From: Cutaneotrichosporon cavernicola
Taxonomy: Eukaryota > Basidiomycota > Tremellomycetes > Trichosporonales > Trichosporonaceae
NCBI RefSeq assembly: GCF_030864355.1
Contig: NC_083393.1
Coordinates: 806,001 to 870,000 of the forward strand
Length of the DNA: 64,000 nt
Direction of reading: 5' to 3'
How positions within the stretch are numbered: the first letter of the stretch is position 1; the number at the start of each line of letters is the position of its first letter. The notes beneath the pieces were generated by a model. That model saw nothing but the letters and a program-made list of their open reading frames with translations. It was not told the origin of the DNA and searched no databases. The translations under genes and the position numbers were made by a program. Shown in pieces: positions 1-12,837 of the stretch.

Positions 1-1
1 C

Positions 2-1490
2 TGGCTCGAATTTGCGTTCCGGCAGATGACGCGCGAGGCTCACCTCGAGGTCTCGCCGGCTATGCGCGAGGGCGTGAAGCGCCTAGCTGCGCGGCCCACG
101 CAGCTCAAGGACGCGCTGGGTGTTTTGACAAGCACGCGGCAGAGCGCGATCCTCACGGCTTTCTTGGACGCGCTAACGCGCGGGGGACCGAATGGACTAC
201 CGCGCCCGATCGAGATCCACGCGCACGATCCGACGCGTTATGTGGGCGACATGCTGGCGTGGGTGCACCAGACCACGGCGAGCGAACACGAACTCCTGGA
301 GAGCCTGTTTGGTGTGCGTGCGGAACGCATGGTTGGCGCGGAACGTGACACGGCGAGCACCGAGGCCAGCAAACGCGTCGGTGAGGCGCTCGACCGCGAC
401 TTGGAGGGACTGGGCCGACCGCTGAAATTGCGAATTGAACAAACTATTAAGAGCCAGGAGGGCATCATCATGACTTACCGCATCGTCAACCTCGTGCAGT
501 TCTACCTCGTTACCATGCGTAAGACTATCGGCCCAGACGCACTGCTCGTTAAGACTCTCCAGGAGTATGTCCATCTTGATTCCGTACATCACACTGACAC
601 CAGACTGTATGACTACGCCAACGCAGCGTTCTTCGAGACGCTGCAAGCGCAGGGACGCTCCCTCCTCCGCTTCCTGCACCCTCCGGACGCGACGCTTTCC
701 CCACCCCTCAGCCTGCGCGACGTCTGTCAAGTACTCCGCGAGATTATAACCGTGTACGACACATCGCTCGTCGATGCGGCCGAGCGCGAGACGGATTTTG
801 CCAAGCTGCTCGATGCGGCTGTCGACCCTGCGGTCGAGATGTGCGAGCGCATGGCAGACTTGCGCAAGGCGAGCGGGACCAACGGCGCGTGGGACAAGGA
901 CGTGTTCCTCGTCAACTGCCTCGAGTATCTTGAGGTGAGGCGAACGCTGGAGAACCCACTCACACAAGCACACGCTCGAGCCGTACCAGTTCACCGCCCC
1001 GCGCGTGCAGGGACTGCAGCTGCAGATAGAGACGCACGTCGAGTCGATGACCTTCGAACATGTGAGGTGACCACACCTGGTTAGGGCTAACATCAGCACG
1101 GCAAGCTTCTCGAGCAGTGCGGCCTCGCAACAGTCATGCGCGCGATCCACAGTCGGCCACCAGATGTGAGCTATCTTTAGTCTCGTAGGCAGCTGACAGC
1201 AGACACCACTCTCCCGCCTTCCCGGTGCCACGGCGACCGAGCTCACCGCGGCGCTCACAAAGTTCTCGTCCTTCCTCACATCACACGACCCGCTCACGTC
1301 CCCGCGCCTCGCGCTTCTCACCAACCCGCGCTCCGCCGAGGTCATCCACCGTACAGCTCTGCGGCGCATTGCAGAGGCGTACGCCGAGGTGTGTGATCGC
1401 GTGCTGGACAAGAAGGAGGGGTATGAGTTTGCCGAGACGCTGCTTCGCCGCGGACGAGACGAAGTTGAAGTCGCTCTAGGCGTACAGTAA
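2..1490 (+). CDS. COG6: Conserved oligomeric Golgi complex subunit 6, 3' part (5' truncated by window edge)
   Basis: Exons 2-934, 969-1061, 1097-1165 and about 1200-1490; introns are 34-37 nt. The reading frame is open to the window edge, so the true start lies upstream. The visible 461 residues cover the middle and C-terminal part of Cog6, recognisable by the block RYVGDMLAWVHQTTASEHE and, after the first splice, by LEPYQF. Cog6 is a lobe B subunit of the COG tether, which captures retrograde vesicles at the Golgi and keeps glycosyltransferases in place. The last exon can begin at 1200 or 1203 because the acceptor is repeated (cagcag-like). The gene is convergent with the phosphomannomutase gene; only 30 bases separate the two stop codons, so the 3' UTRs must overlap. 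Identity is firm; the last acceptor is ambiguous by one codon. Confidence 0.9.
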
Positions 1491-1520
1491 CCACTGTCCA
1501 TGCATCTATTCTACTACATA

Positions 1521-2720
1521 CTAGTGGAGGAAGAGCTCGTCAAGGAGCTTCATCGTGTCCTCGGGGCACGTGACGGCGTGCCCGATCGTGCGGGGGTCCT
1601 CATAGATCTCGTAGTCGTTACCGCCCTTGAAGGTCTGGTGTGAGCTCTACGGCAGAATAAAGCTTACCTTGTCACCGAAGAAGTGCATCTCGTCGAACCC
1701 CTCGCCCTCGAGACGTCCAAGGGCGTACGTCTTGTCCCATCCCACGGGGAAGACGTCAAACGAGATCTGTCCTCCGATCGAGTAGGTGAGGTTGAGGTGG
1801 GCAAACTTCTCGCGCAGCACCTCGACAAACTTGGTGCGGATGCCGTGCTCAAGGTCGTACTTCTCAAAGGCGATACGCTCGTCCTGCGCGCAGTTACGGC
1901 CGATGGGCGACACGTTGATCATGCCGTTGCGGAACTCGACAAAGGTGCCACTGGTGTTAGCGGCTGTGTTGAAGACATACGCGGGTAGCAGACACAGAAC
2001 GCAAGCTGCACCTCCTCGTCAAGCTTAGGCCGTAGACGCGAAATAGCAAACCTGCTCGCCTGCGCCGTCTCGTCTCGCACCACTCCACCACTCCACCAAC
2101 AGTCCCCACGCATTCCTTGCCATGACACACCACTCACCGCTTGATGGGGATGTCAAGGTCGGCAATGTAGTGGAGGATAAAGTTGACGAGCTTCTTGTAC
2201 TCTTCCTCGCCGATGTGCTTGATGAAGCTGGTGGGAGTAAGGGCCTTGCCGAGCTTGTATGCCGTCAGGCCGTTCTCGGCAAAGCAGTAGTCGAAGAGGT
2301 CGAGGACTGGGGTGAGCAAACGTTGGAACAATGATAGGACAAGTTGGGGAGGAGCCCCGGATCTGATCATATCACAGCTGAAGCAGAAGGGAATTCAGCT
2401 GTCCCCTTGGCCTCAGCGTCAGAAGCCTGCGTGATCCCCCACCACCCCCAAGCTTCGGTGACACCCCGGTGACGAGTCGACTCACTGTTGATACCGTCGA
2501 TACCCAGCTGCTCCTCCTGCTTGACGAGGTCGCTTCCACCGACAAAGGCAGTAGCACAGACCTCACGCAGCGCCTTGAGGTGCGAGATCATGGTGGGGGA
2601 AGCCTTGAGGCGCGCAGGGGTGAGAGTGCCGTCGACGTCGAACATGCAGATGGTCTTGGGGCGCTGGCGGTCCGCGAAGGGCTTGACGCCGGGGGGGAAT
2701 TGCGAGGCCGGGGTGGACAT
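1521..2720 (-). CDS. SEC53: Phosphomannomutase (Sec53/PMM family)
   Basis: Exons on the minus strand: 2720-2486, 2306-2138, 1950-1668 and 1634-1521, 266 residues, the usual eukaryotic PMM length. The enzyme converts mannose-6-phosphate to mannose-1-phosphate in the cytosol for GDP-mannose, N-glycans, O-mannosylation and GPI anchors. The HAD nucleophile motif FDVDGTLTP sits near residue 30, the substrate block [12 protein letters not shown] follows the second splice, and [16 protein letters not shown] lies near the C-terminus. The start at 2720 (MSTPASQ) was preferred to an in-frame ATG 42 bases upstream because the family begins close to the DVDGT motif. The first two introns (179 and 187 nt) are long for this window. 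It is divergent from the acetyl-CoA transporter gene across about 650 bases. Confidence 0.93.
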
Positions 2721-3368
2721 TGTTTGCTTAGTTTGTGAGTAGTGAGAAGTGACAAGTGACAAGTGAAGAGAGTGAGAAAGAGTAAAGAGTGAAGAGTGCG
2801 AGATGGGATTAACTTTGGGTCAACGCGACGTGTCCAAATGCAATACATGATACAATTGAGATCCGTCGTTTCAAGGGCTTCCAGGGTGGTTAAATCGGGG
2901 ATATTAAGGGATCCAGCACCGGGCCGTTCCCGCACAACCACTCGTCACCCCCTACACACTCACAAACTCACAAACCCAAAAGGTATCTACATGATGGGGT
3001 AACACAGTCCACCAAAGCCCCACGCCTCCCAATGCACCAAGCAGACTCTCTCATCTATATCAAACTGACAGTTGCCGGTTATTCCGTTGTTGATACGTTG
3101 ATACTTGGTCTTGGTCGAGGTAAGATTAAGTGGTTGTGGTTAACCGATTGAAAAGAAACTTTGGACTGACACGTGGGTGTGCGCTTGCCACTGAGACGTG
3201 GCAATCCACGTTTGTTCGTCTTCGTCTTCTCGGCTTAGTCACCATCCATAACGCTGACGAGGCCTTGTCTTGAGTCTCTCCATCTCACTCCCACAATGGA
3301 CTTTAAAACAGAATAGACAATGCAAACACTGATTTCTACTTGACATCAGAGGCTTTGGTTGTGTGGCC
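2721..3368. promoter_or_regulatory. Divergent intergenic region between phosphomannomutase and acetyl-CoA transporter
   Basis: 648 bases without a supported gene between two divergent starts. It holds one CACGTG E-box at 3170-3175, about 200 bases before the transporter ATG, and a purine-rich stretch (repeats of aagtga/gaagag) just upstream of the phosphomannomutase ATG. No other element was recognised. Confidence 0.4.
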
Positions 3369-5425
3369 ATGCCGCGATCGACCTCCACCTCTGCCCTGGG
3401 CAACGGCAACTTGGCCCTCTTGGGCCCAGGTGACGCGCCCAACTCTTCCATCTCCATCTCCATCTCCATCACACCTTCTTGCAACAACAACAATAACAAC
3501 AACAACAATAACACATCGACGACAGCTGGCCTCCGTCGACGCACACACGCCTACCCCTCTCCGCCGCTCAGCCCGACTCCGACCCCGACTCCGACTCCGA
3601 GTCCTCACCACCCCTCAAGGTCGTCGAGCAGCGCGGGGCCAGACCCTGGTTCTGAGTCATTGCGGAACATTCGGGACACCTCCCCGCTACAGAATTACCA
3701 GGAACCCAAACACGACGACACTCTTTCTTCCTGTTCATCAGATATGCTCTCTGGCGGCATGCGTGGCCGCAACGTAGAAGACGTCGGCGACCTTGAGGAG
3801 AAGGGGTTGCTCCGATCCGAGAAGGGTACTCTCCACAAGGTCGAGGAGGAGAAGTACGAGCCAGGCCTCAAGAGCCGACGGGATCGACATGCTTTTGCGC
3901 TCCTAGTCGTACTCTGTACGCTCCTCAACTGTTGGAGCTGACTCCAGACCTGCTACAGGGCGTACCGCTAGGCTTGACGTTCGGTACGCTGCCCTTTCTC
4001 CTCAAGCATAGGTTGTCGTACTCGAAACTGGCCATCTTCGCACTCTCCACATGGCCCTACTCTCTCAAGTTGTTGTGGAGTCCCATCGTCGACGCGTGGT
4101 TCTACCCGAAATGGGGTCGACGCAAGTCATGGATCGTCCCCGTCCAGGCGATTGTTGGTATCGTGCTCTACCTTCTGGGCCGGCACGTCGAGGACTGGAT
4201 CTCTGCTGAAGTGATCGACATCAACTTTATCACGTTCATGTTTGCAAGCCTCATCTTCGCTGCAGCGACCCAGGACATCGCCGTCGACGGTTGGGCGCTT
4301 ACGCTCCTCTCCCCGCCCAACCTCTCGTACGCCTCAACAGCACAGACCATCGGACTCGGTATCGGATCCGCGCTCAGCTTCACCATCTTCCTCGCGTTCA
4401 ACAGTGTCGACTTTAGCAACCGCTACTTTCGCTCCACGCCGCTCGAAACTCCTCTCGTATCGCTCGGCGCATACATGCGGTTCTGGGGTGGTGTGTATAT
4501 TGTCGTGACGGCGTGGCTCATCTACTTCAAGAAGGAAGACGATGTGAACCACGACGAACCCGACCTCGACGTCGCCAAGGTCTACCGCATCATGTGGAGC
4601 ATTGTGGGACTTAAGAGTGAGTCTGCCCGCGCAAGTCCAACTAACGCAGACATACAGAGCTTCCTCTTCATCCTCCTCATTGCCAAGTTTGGCTTCCAGG
4701 TCAACGAGAGTGTGACGCAGCTCAAGCTTCTTGAGAAGGGCTTGTCGAAGGAGGACTTGGCTGTGGCTGCGCTCCTCGACTTTCCCGCGCAGATGGTCGT
4801 CGGCTGGCTGGCCGCCAAGTGGTCCCGTCCCCCCGTGACCGATGAGGGTCGCCATCCCCTAAGCGCGGGTAACGTCCGTGTGGCCGCGGCGACCTCGGTT
4901 CTAAAGGTGTGGATCGGCGCGTTCTGGGCGCGTCTAGGCATGGCTGTGGTTGCAGCCTTCGTCGTCTGGCTGTTCCCCTCTTCCGGCAAGGTCGGGATGG
5001 GCTACTTCTCCCTGGTGATCCTCACAATCCTTATGACGTCCCTCACGAACACGGTCCAGTTTGTAGGCATCACGGCCTTCCACACCCAGATTGCCGACCC
5101 CTTGATTGGGGGCACCTACATGACTCTGCTAAACACGGTGTCGAATCTCGGCGGGACATGGCCTAAACCCCTCATCCTCCGCGCTGTTGACCTGCTCACC
5201 CGCTCGGCCTGTTCCCAGACCGGGAGGGAGTGCACGTCCGAGGAGGGAAAGGCGGCATGTACTGCGGCCGGTGGGCGCTGCGTCATCACCCGCGACGGAT
5301 ACTTTGTCATGACAGCGCTCTGTGTTGTCTGCAGCGGACTCTTGCTGGTAACCCACATCCTGCCGTCGATCAAGCGGCTCATGGCGCTGCCGATGAGCGC
5401 TTGGCGCGTCAAGATACCCGCGTAG
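3369..5425 (+). CDS. Acetyl-coenzyme A transporter (SLC33A1/AT-1 family)
   Basis: Exons 3369-3915, 3948-4616 and 4650-5425, 663 residues. It is a multi-pass MFS-fold carrier that imports cytosolic acetyl-CoA into the ER/Golgi lumen in animals; fungal substrates are less certain. Family signatures are QGVPLGLTFGTLPFLLK in TM1-2, SPIVDAWFYPKWGRRKSW in the first cytosolic loop, and the TQDIAVDGWAL motif. The cytosolic N-terminus (about 180 residues) is low-complexity, with poly-Asn, poly-Ser/Ile and Thr-Pro runs. Intron 1 is 32 nt and splits a Tyr codon. Intron 2 is 33 nt with a CTAAC branch site; it is a multiple of three and has no stop, so retention would add 11 residues in frame. An ATG at 3369 was chosen; no earlier in-frame ATG was found. 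Confidence 0.88.
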
Positions 5426-6101
5426 GGTGCGCTGGATTGGGTGATGTATAGATGTAGCTCTGTCTGGTATATAGATGATGCATGCTTGGATATCTAGTGG
5501 ATGGGATGCGTCCGTTGGACTGCAGGGTGCTGCAGGTAATTGATTGAATAGCAGCTGGTTTAGCAGCTGGTCCACACACACCCAACCTTTGCCCCAACAT
5601 CTGTTCCAGACTCCATACGTGCACGAGCCTCACCCTCCTACATTCAGGCTACCTCAATCACAGCCGCAATAGCAAAAGCTGAGTGTCTTGCGACATCCCT
5701 TTCTCCACCAGGGAGTTGAACCCTGCTCTTTCGCGGTCATGCCGTGCTCCTCGACCATGGAGGTTGAGGAGGAGATCCGGCAGCTCTCGACTGAGAGGCG
5801 AATATACTAACCGATATACTAGTGAAGAGGTGATGTTTATGTGTTTTCCAGTGTCCCCACGTTTCGCGCCCCCCACCCGAAGCTGGGTGAGGAGTGTGGC
5901 AGTTGGGAGAGAGTATGCAAGGGCAAGTCGCTGGTCGCTGGTGACAATGTCTGGAGGGCGAGGAGAGGGATGGTGACTGCGTGGGTGGCGGTGGACGGCG
6001 CCACATCCAATCTCAAGCCACACCGCTCCTATCTGAGACCATCGCCACGGCACAAGCAGTCGTAATACAGAATACATTCTATCATTACAGTCATGAAGCA
6101 C
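5426..6101. other. Intergenic region holding the tRNA-Glu gene
   Basis: 676 bases between the convergent 3' ends of the acetyl-CoA transporter and SYF2. Apart from the tRNA (5701-5828) I see no gene. The rest is presumably 3' UTR and terminator sequence of the flanking genes. Confidence 0.5.
5701..5828 (-). tRNA. tRNA-Glu (anticodon CUC) with a 56-nt intron
   Basis: On the minus strand the acceptor arm TCTTCAC (5828-5822) pairs with GTGGAGA (5708-5702), with one G-U pair; the discriminator base is A. The A box is TAGTATATCGG, and the T arm CAGGG-TTCAACT-CCCTG is perfectly paired and contains the B box. The anticodon stem TTCGC/GCGAA encloses CTCTCA, an intron at 5791-5736, then C, which gives anticodon CTC at 5795-5793 with the intron one base 3' of it, the canonical eukaryotic site. 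A TTTT run (plus-strand aaaa at 5674-5677), 24 bases past the 3' end, fits a Pol III terminator. The D arm resembles tRNA-Asp, but the loop cannot give GUC. Cloverleaf judged by eye. Confidence 0.85.
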
Positions 6102-7209
6102 CTACAGCGCGGTGCCGCGCTCGAGGTTGGCGCGGATGTCGCCCGTGTACTTGTCAAAGTACTTTGCAATCTTCGAGTTGAACACCTTGTTCGCCTTGTT
6201 GATGTACGTGACGTCTCCGTCGTCCTCCTGCTTCTTGCGCTTGCGACCGGTTCCGGCGAGACTGGTGTCAGCTTCCTACCACACTTCTAGCTGGTCTGCG
6301 GCCTGACCCGACGTACTCTTTGTTGATCTTGCCCACAACCCGGTCGACAGCCTCCTCGCTGGGCTTGCTGTCGCCATAGCTCAACGTGTCCGCAGAGCGG
6401 TACAGGTCGTCAGCCGCGGTCAGCGCGGCATTACGGCTCGGCCCAGCGGCGGCCATCTCGTTCGTAGTGCCGAGCGGCACCAGGGTGCCTGGCTCGAGGC
6501 CCATTGCCGCCTCCTTCTGCCGCGCATATCCCACAAGGTCGGGCTTGCTCGTCCGCACATCCTTCTCGTACTTCCTGTGCGCCTCGTCATTCGCGTCTGG
6601 CGTCAGCTCGTCCTCCTAAGTTCTTACGGTTGAAAGTATGGTCTCCGCGCTGGCGGCTCTCAGCCTGCTTCTTCTCCCAGCGCTCGTTCTGTTCAATGCT
6701 CCACTCCCACGCCTTTCGGCGCTCCAAGTCCTCGCCATTCGCCTCGGCATCGGCCTTGAGCCGCAGCGTCTTGGCGAGCTTGCGCTGCTTCTCAAGTCGG
6801 GCAAGCTCGCGCGCAGTCACCTTGGACTTTTGGTGGTCCTCGACGAGGTCGCGCCTGTTTGCAGCAGCCGACTCATTCTACCGTCAGACCAGTTAGAGGG
6901 CAAACGTACCATGCGGAGACGAAGCTCTTTGAGCTTGGCCAGCCGCTCCTCGCGCGACGACTTGGCTGGCACCTCCTCTGCATCTTCCTCTTCCTCTTCC
7001 TCCTCCTCCTCCTCGCCCTCCTCCTCAACGTCCTCCTCATCACCCTCATCCTCCTCGTCCTCTTCTTCCTCCTCGGGCACAGTGGGCTGCGTCGCGACGC
7101 TCGCAACCTCGTCCCTGTCCTCAGCCGTTCTGCTGCGGCTAGCACGCGTCACGCGCGCCGGCGACGGCGACGGCGCCGAACTCTTCACGTCACGCGACTT
7201 GCGGGGCAT
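6102..7209 (-). CDS. SYF2: Pre-mRNA-splicing factor SYF2
   Basis: Exons on the minus strand: 7209-6910, 6877-6628, 6596-6317 and 6261-6102, 329 residues. Syf2 is a Prp19/NTC-associated spliceosome component. The conserved core lies after a long acidic N-terminus: basic coiled coil with ARLEKQRKLAKTL, then ERRKAWEWSIEQNERWEKK, the HRKYEKDVRTSKPDL block, and the near-invariant end YTGDIRANLERGTAL. The N-terminal 80 residues contain a Glu/Asp run encoded by imperfect GAG/GAA repeats. Intron 2 is 31 nt; the splice was placed by requiring the frame of the last two exons and a CTGAC branch site. Intron 3 is 55 nt with donor GTACGT. It is divergent from the zinc-finger gene at 8051. Confidence 0.9.
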
Positions 7210-8050
7210 GGCGGCAGTAGACGTCGAGATGGGTTGAGAACTCGGCGAGATGGGGAGAGTGCCAAACGGGAGGATGGGATGATTGTGGGAATGTCCAAGC
7301 TGACCATGAAAGCCGAATCGATGAATGAATGGGTGGCGACGGAAGCAATTGCACGTGGTGGTCAGCAGTTGGTTGGGTGGAGGTTGTCCGGTTGTAATCA
7401 AGTTGCATGGTGAGAATGTACAGAGGTTGTGGTGGCTGGTGGCTTGAGGCGAAGAGGACAAGACATGAATGCATACACTGACTGCGTTCCAGATGGTACG
7501 AGGAGTGTTTGGGGGAGGGCCGGGCAGAAATGGGGAAGAACAATGAAAGTTCCATCAACATGCTGGGTACACGCTCTTTCGCTCATTTGACCGCCACAGC
7601 CACAGAGGCCCCCTTCCTCACCACAACCACAATGCACCCCATCCCCATCTCTCGTCTCACCCATCAACCCCACACTTCTGTCTCTTCTCTCTTCCCTTCT
7701 CTCTTCATTACACTACATCATCCACTCACATTAACTCCTTCCTTTCTACTTTACTGGACATTGCCTGTACGCCGTAGCCCCAACTCTCTCTGCACACGCA
7801 CTGACAGTACCCTTTAGCCCGACGAGGCCGGAGGATACTAGAAGTCAGCTGCTCTTGCCGTCGGCAGTGGCAATCAGACTCGTCACCTGTTCATCCTTCC
7901 CCTCAATCTCCTCTTTGCTTTGTGCAATCGTCTCCTGTGCCCTCTTCCACGCTCATCACATCCGGTTCTGTGCTCCGCCACACTTGGCAGCCACAGGGCC
8001 GCCAATCCCTTCCTTCTCACACCCATAGATCCTCCTCCACACCCAGGACC
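7210..8050. promoter_or_regulatory. Divergent intergenic region, SYF2 / RanBP2-like zinc-finger gene
   Basis: 841 bases between divergent starts. It contains pyrimidine-rich tracts (7675-7760) that look like the leader of the plus-strand gene. No recognised promoter element beyond that. Confidence 0.35.
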
Positions 8051-9741
8051 ATGACCATCACCGTACACACTCGGGCGACTACTGTCCGCTCAAACGTGCA
8101 CTCTCTCAAGCCAGACGACGCGGCCATAGATAAGTGGTACCGCGACCGTGAGCTGGAGCTCATCGCCTCCCTCTTTTATGATGGAAACAGGTGAGTCAAG
8201 CGGTTTGCCACCTTCCTCGGGTCCTCCCCCAGCTATGGTATTGGAGCGTTCAGCTGATCCCAGCAACGGCATCGTCCTCGAGCCCCACCAACGTCGGACC
8301 TACTGGCAGGCTCCTGAGCTGAGATTCGTCTCACCACCTATTGGTCTTGGCCGCCTAGACTTGTACAACACTCTTCAGCGTGTGGCAGTAGTGCAGTACG
8401 CCCTCTTCAACTGGGCCATCACTGAGGAACGTCAGCGGGTTTTCGCCCGCCGTAGCGGAGAGAACAACCTCCACACCCCCTGTGGGGTTCTCCCCCGTGC
8501 CGTTGAAGGGTACATCCTCCCCATCCTCGCCAACTGCTCGCAGGTGTACGACCTCATACCGATTGCAGCGTTCCACAACAACCAGATGGGCGCACGTTGC
8601 GAGCGGCCCAAGGAGGCCATTTCTGCTGCCATCGCCAATCGTGCCCGTCGCGAGGCCGAAGCGTGAGCTGGAGTGTGCTTGAGTAGCTGACCTCAGTGAG
8701 GCGTATGCGGCCATGCAAGCAGCAGCTCCCGTCACGCCGGCGCCACAGCAGACTCTGCATGTTGACGACCGCGACTACCTTACCGAACCGATGAGGTTCA
8801 TGGTGCACGGGCTTGAGGTTTCCCTGGGGAGACACAGCGTTGCTGACCACCCTGCACCCGGGGCAGGGCGTGTTGTTAGCCGCTTGCCCCACCCGTATGA
8901 GAGCATCACGGACAGAGTCAAAATTCCTCCCGCAATCATCGACGACACGATCATCACGTTTGGCGAGGACCTGTTTACGGGTTCGCGCACTTTCCGTGAG
9001 GGTGACTGGAGTGAGTACCGGTGCTGTACTCTGCCGAGAACAGGCCGGCGAGTGGCTGCTAACATGCGAAACCAGCCACTAACACCAGTCTGCATCTGCG
9101 GCACGCACAACTTTGCGAATCGCACACAGTGCATGAAGTGAGCTTGACGCTTGTCACAGCTGACGTAAGCCCCGGCTGCCGCACGGCCAAGACTGTAATG
9201 GCGCCTGCTGCTGTCCCAATTACGCCCTCGCGTTCAGCTCTCGGCGACCCAGGCGACTGGTTCTGTGACTTTTGTGGCCTGTGCAGTGAGCTTAGTAGGT
9301 GCAAGGCTTAGCTCACACAGACTGGACGCGCCGCGCGTTCTGCTTACGCTGCTGCCCGTTAGACGCGGACAACATTGGTGCGATGAGTCCCTGTGGCGCG
9401 GTCCGTGCTGATGTCAGAGGAGGCGATAACCAAGGGCATTGTGCACTTTGGCGACCCGATCATCCACATCCTCCGGCTGGGTGACAAGCGCGCCAAGGCG
9501 CTCAAAAAGAAGCCGGCGATGGGCGCACAATGCCCCTGCTTTGGTCCTCACCACGGCACGCGCTGTCACCAGGTCGGGATCGGCGTCAACGCCACCCTGT
9601 GGGAGAAGTATCTTATGGCGCAGGACAACATCCTCGAGCGCCTGCGCGCGATGCCCTGTGAGTACCACAGCAAACAAGCTGACGTCAGCAAGTGTACCCC
9701 CACCCCAGCCACGCGCGCACCACAACGGCCGTCGCCGCTAA
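8051..9741 (+). CDS. Unknown protein with two RanBP2-like zinc fingers
   Basis: Exons 8051-8190, 8264-8662, 8697-9010, 9089-9137, 9170-9294, 9321-9377, 9418-9657 and 9689-9741, 458 residues. I do not recognise the protein as a whole. Two segments resemble RanBP2-type fingers (Trp, paired Cys, Asn, paired Cys): GDWICICGTHNFANRTQCM, where the first Cys pair is spaced C-x-C rather than C-x2-C, and GDWFCDFCGLCSELN...FCLRC, which fits the consensus. A third Cys/His cluster (QCPCFGPHHGTRCHQVG) follows. Such fingers usually bind single-stranded RNA or ubiquitin. The finger motifs only form when very short introns are removed (32, 26, 40 and 31 nt), which is the main support for this model. The gene ends 284 bases before the PHO85 stop (convergent). 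Confidence 0.72.
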
Positions 9742-10024
9742 GCACATTAAGGAAGGGCGCCACCGCCAACGGGGCGAAGGATGGACGCAGGGATCGAATC
9801 ATTCGAGGACCATCCCTTGCGACAGGATGTCTGGACGAAGGACAAGATTGGCCCGGAAGATTAGCCCGGAGTCAAACTGAATTGTTAGAGTAAGTGACAA
9901 GTTGTAAAGCGCGCTCTCGAGTGGCGCATTGGTGTTGTAGTTAGATAATCTGGCATCAGCATGAACCTGTGAAATAATCCCATGGACGCGTTCATACGGG
10001 ACCGAGGCGATTACGGGCGGAAGT

Positions 10025-11852
<1,828 letters not shown>

Positions 11853-12837
11853 GATGCGCTAACAGCCAGTGCCGCGAAGGTGGGGAAGATGAGGAAGATG
11901 AGGAAGATGAGAAAGATGAGAAAGGTGAAGGTGGTATTGGCGGTCGGAGGCTGCGCACTGCGCGGCGATCGGGAGGTGTTCGAGGGTGTGGGGGAACGAC
12001 AGCGCCGAGATAAGGAAGAAGGGCACAGCTGGGACGGAGCGGAGCCAGGAGGAGGGAGCGACGGGGGAGTTGCTCGCTGGGTTGATCGAGGGGCAACGAG
12101 TGGACAACGACTACGAGTGGATGGTCAATGGAGGAGGGCAGGATTGAGTTGTGCGGGAATGGTGGCGTCAACGATCATCTGCCTCCGTCACCTTACGTCT
12201 ACCTCCACCTCCACCGGCGTTCATTCCAGTGAGCACACGGCCATGGCCATGTTGTACGAGGGCCATCTACCGGCGTCACATATATTAGCTTGCACTGACA
12301 CTCTAGCAATTTTTCAAGCTGCAACAAAACGAGCACAGTTTCAAGTCATGACATGTACATGTACTATTCGCGTCGGATGAGGTCCCATTGAATCTTACAG
12401 TGGGCTAAGGCACCTGTCGATTGCTCAATCACGTGCAAAGCGACATTTGGGTGTGTAAGATGCGACTGCGCCGTTCCGTGGCGCTTGCGTGACGAGCACG
12501 ACTACTCCTTACTCCGACGGAGGTCTGCCTATTAATGGACAAGCTGGACCATTTTCAGTGTCCACACTTCTGGCGTCATAGCCGAGATAGGCCGTTTCCA
12601 GGCCCCGTAATGCTCGGGGTGTCCAGCCAGTGCCTCACAACTGGTGGTAGGTTATCGCGGACAGAGATGTGGTACTGGCTCGTGCACCGACCTGACATGA
12701 CGTCGTGAACCATAGCTAGCCGTAGTTGGAAGCTCGCCGCGCCGTGTAAAGTAGAGTCTACACATCATGGCATGGTACCTAGCTCTACCACACAGTCTAT
12801 GATACAAACGCATTCACAGCCAACTCCAACTCGTGAC
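11853..12837. promoter_or_regulatory. PHO85 upstream region
   Basis: 985 bases between the PHO85 start and the stop of the next minus-strand gene. Next to the start is a tandem (gaagat/gag)n tract at 11877-11918, read as a CTCATCTTC pyrimidine-rich leader on the PHO85 strand. One CACGTG lies at about 12430. Nothing else recognised. Confidence 0.35.

Noticed and set aside
197..1501. Long antisense open frame (over 400 codons) opposite COG6
   Set aside because: It has no family signal, and its length follows from G+C-rich codon bias of COG6 on the other strand, whose residues are conserved.
4617..4657. 41-nt version of intron 2 in the acetyl-CoA transporter
   Set aside because: Its acceptor at 4657 shifts the frame; the acceptor at 4649 gives the conserved LKNIQSFLF sequence.
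6616..6627. 12-nt intron in SYF2 (GTAAGAACTTAG)
   Set aside because: Too short for splicing and does not restore the frame; the 31-nt intron 6597-6627 does both.
9780..9870. tRNA-like sequence with a ttcgatcc motif near 9790 on the minus strand
   Set aside because: The bases around the T-loop-like motif do not form a 5-bp T stem, and no acceptor stem could be drawn.
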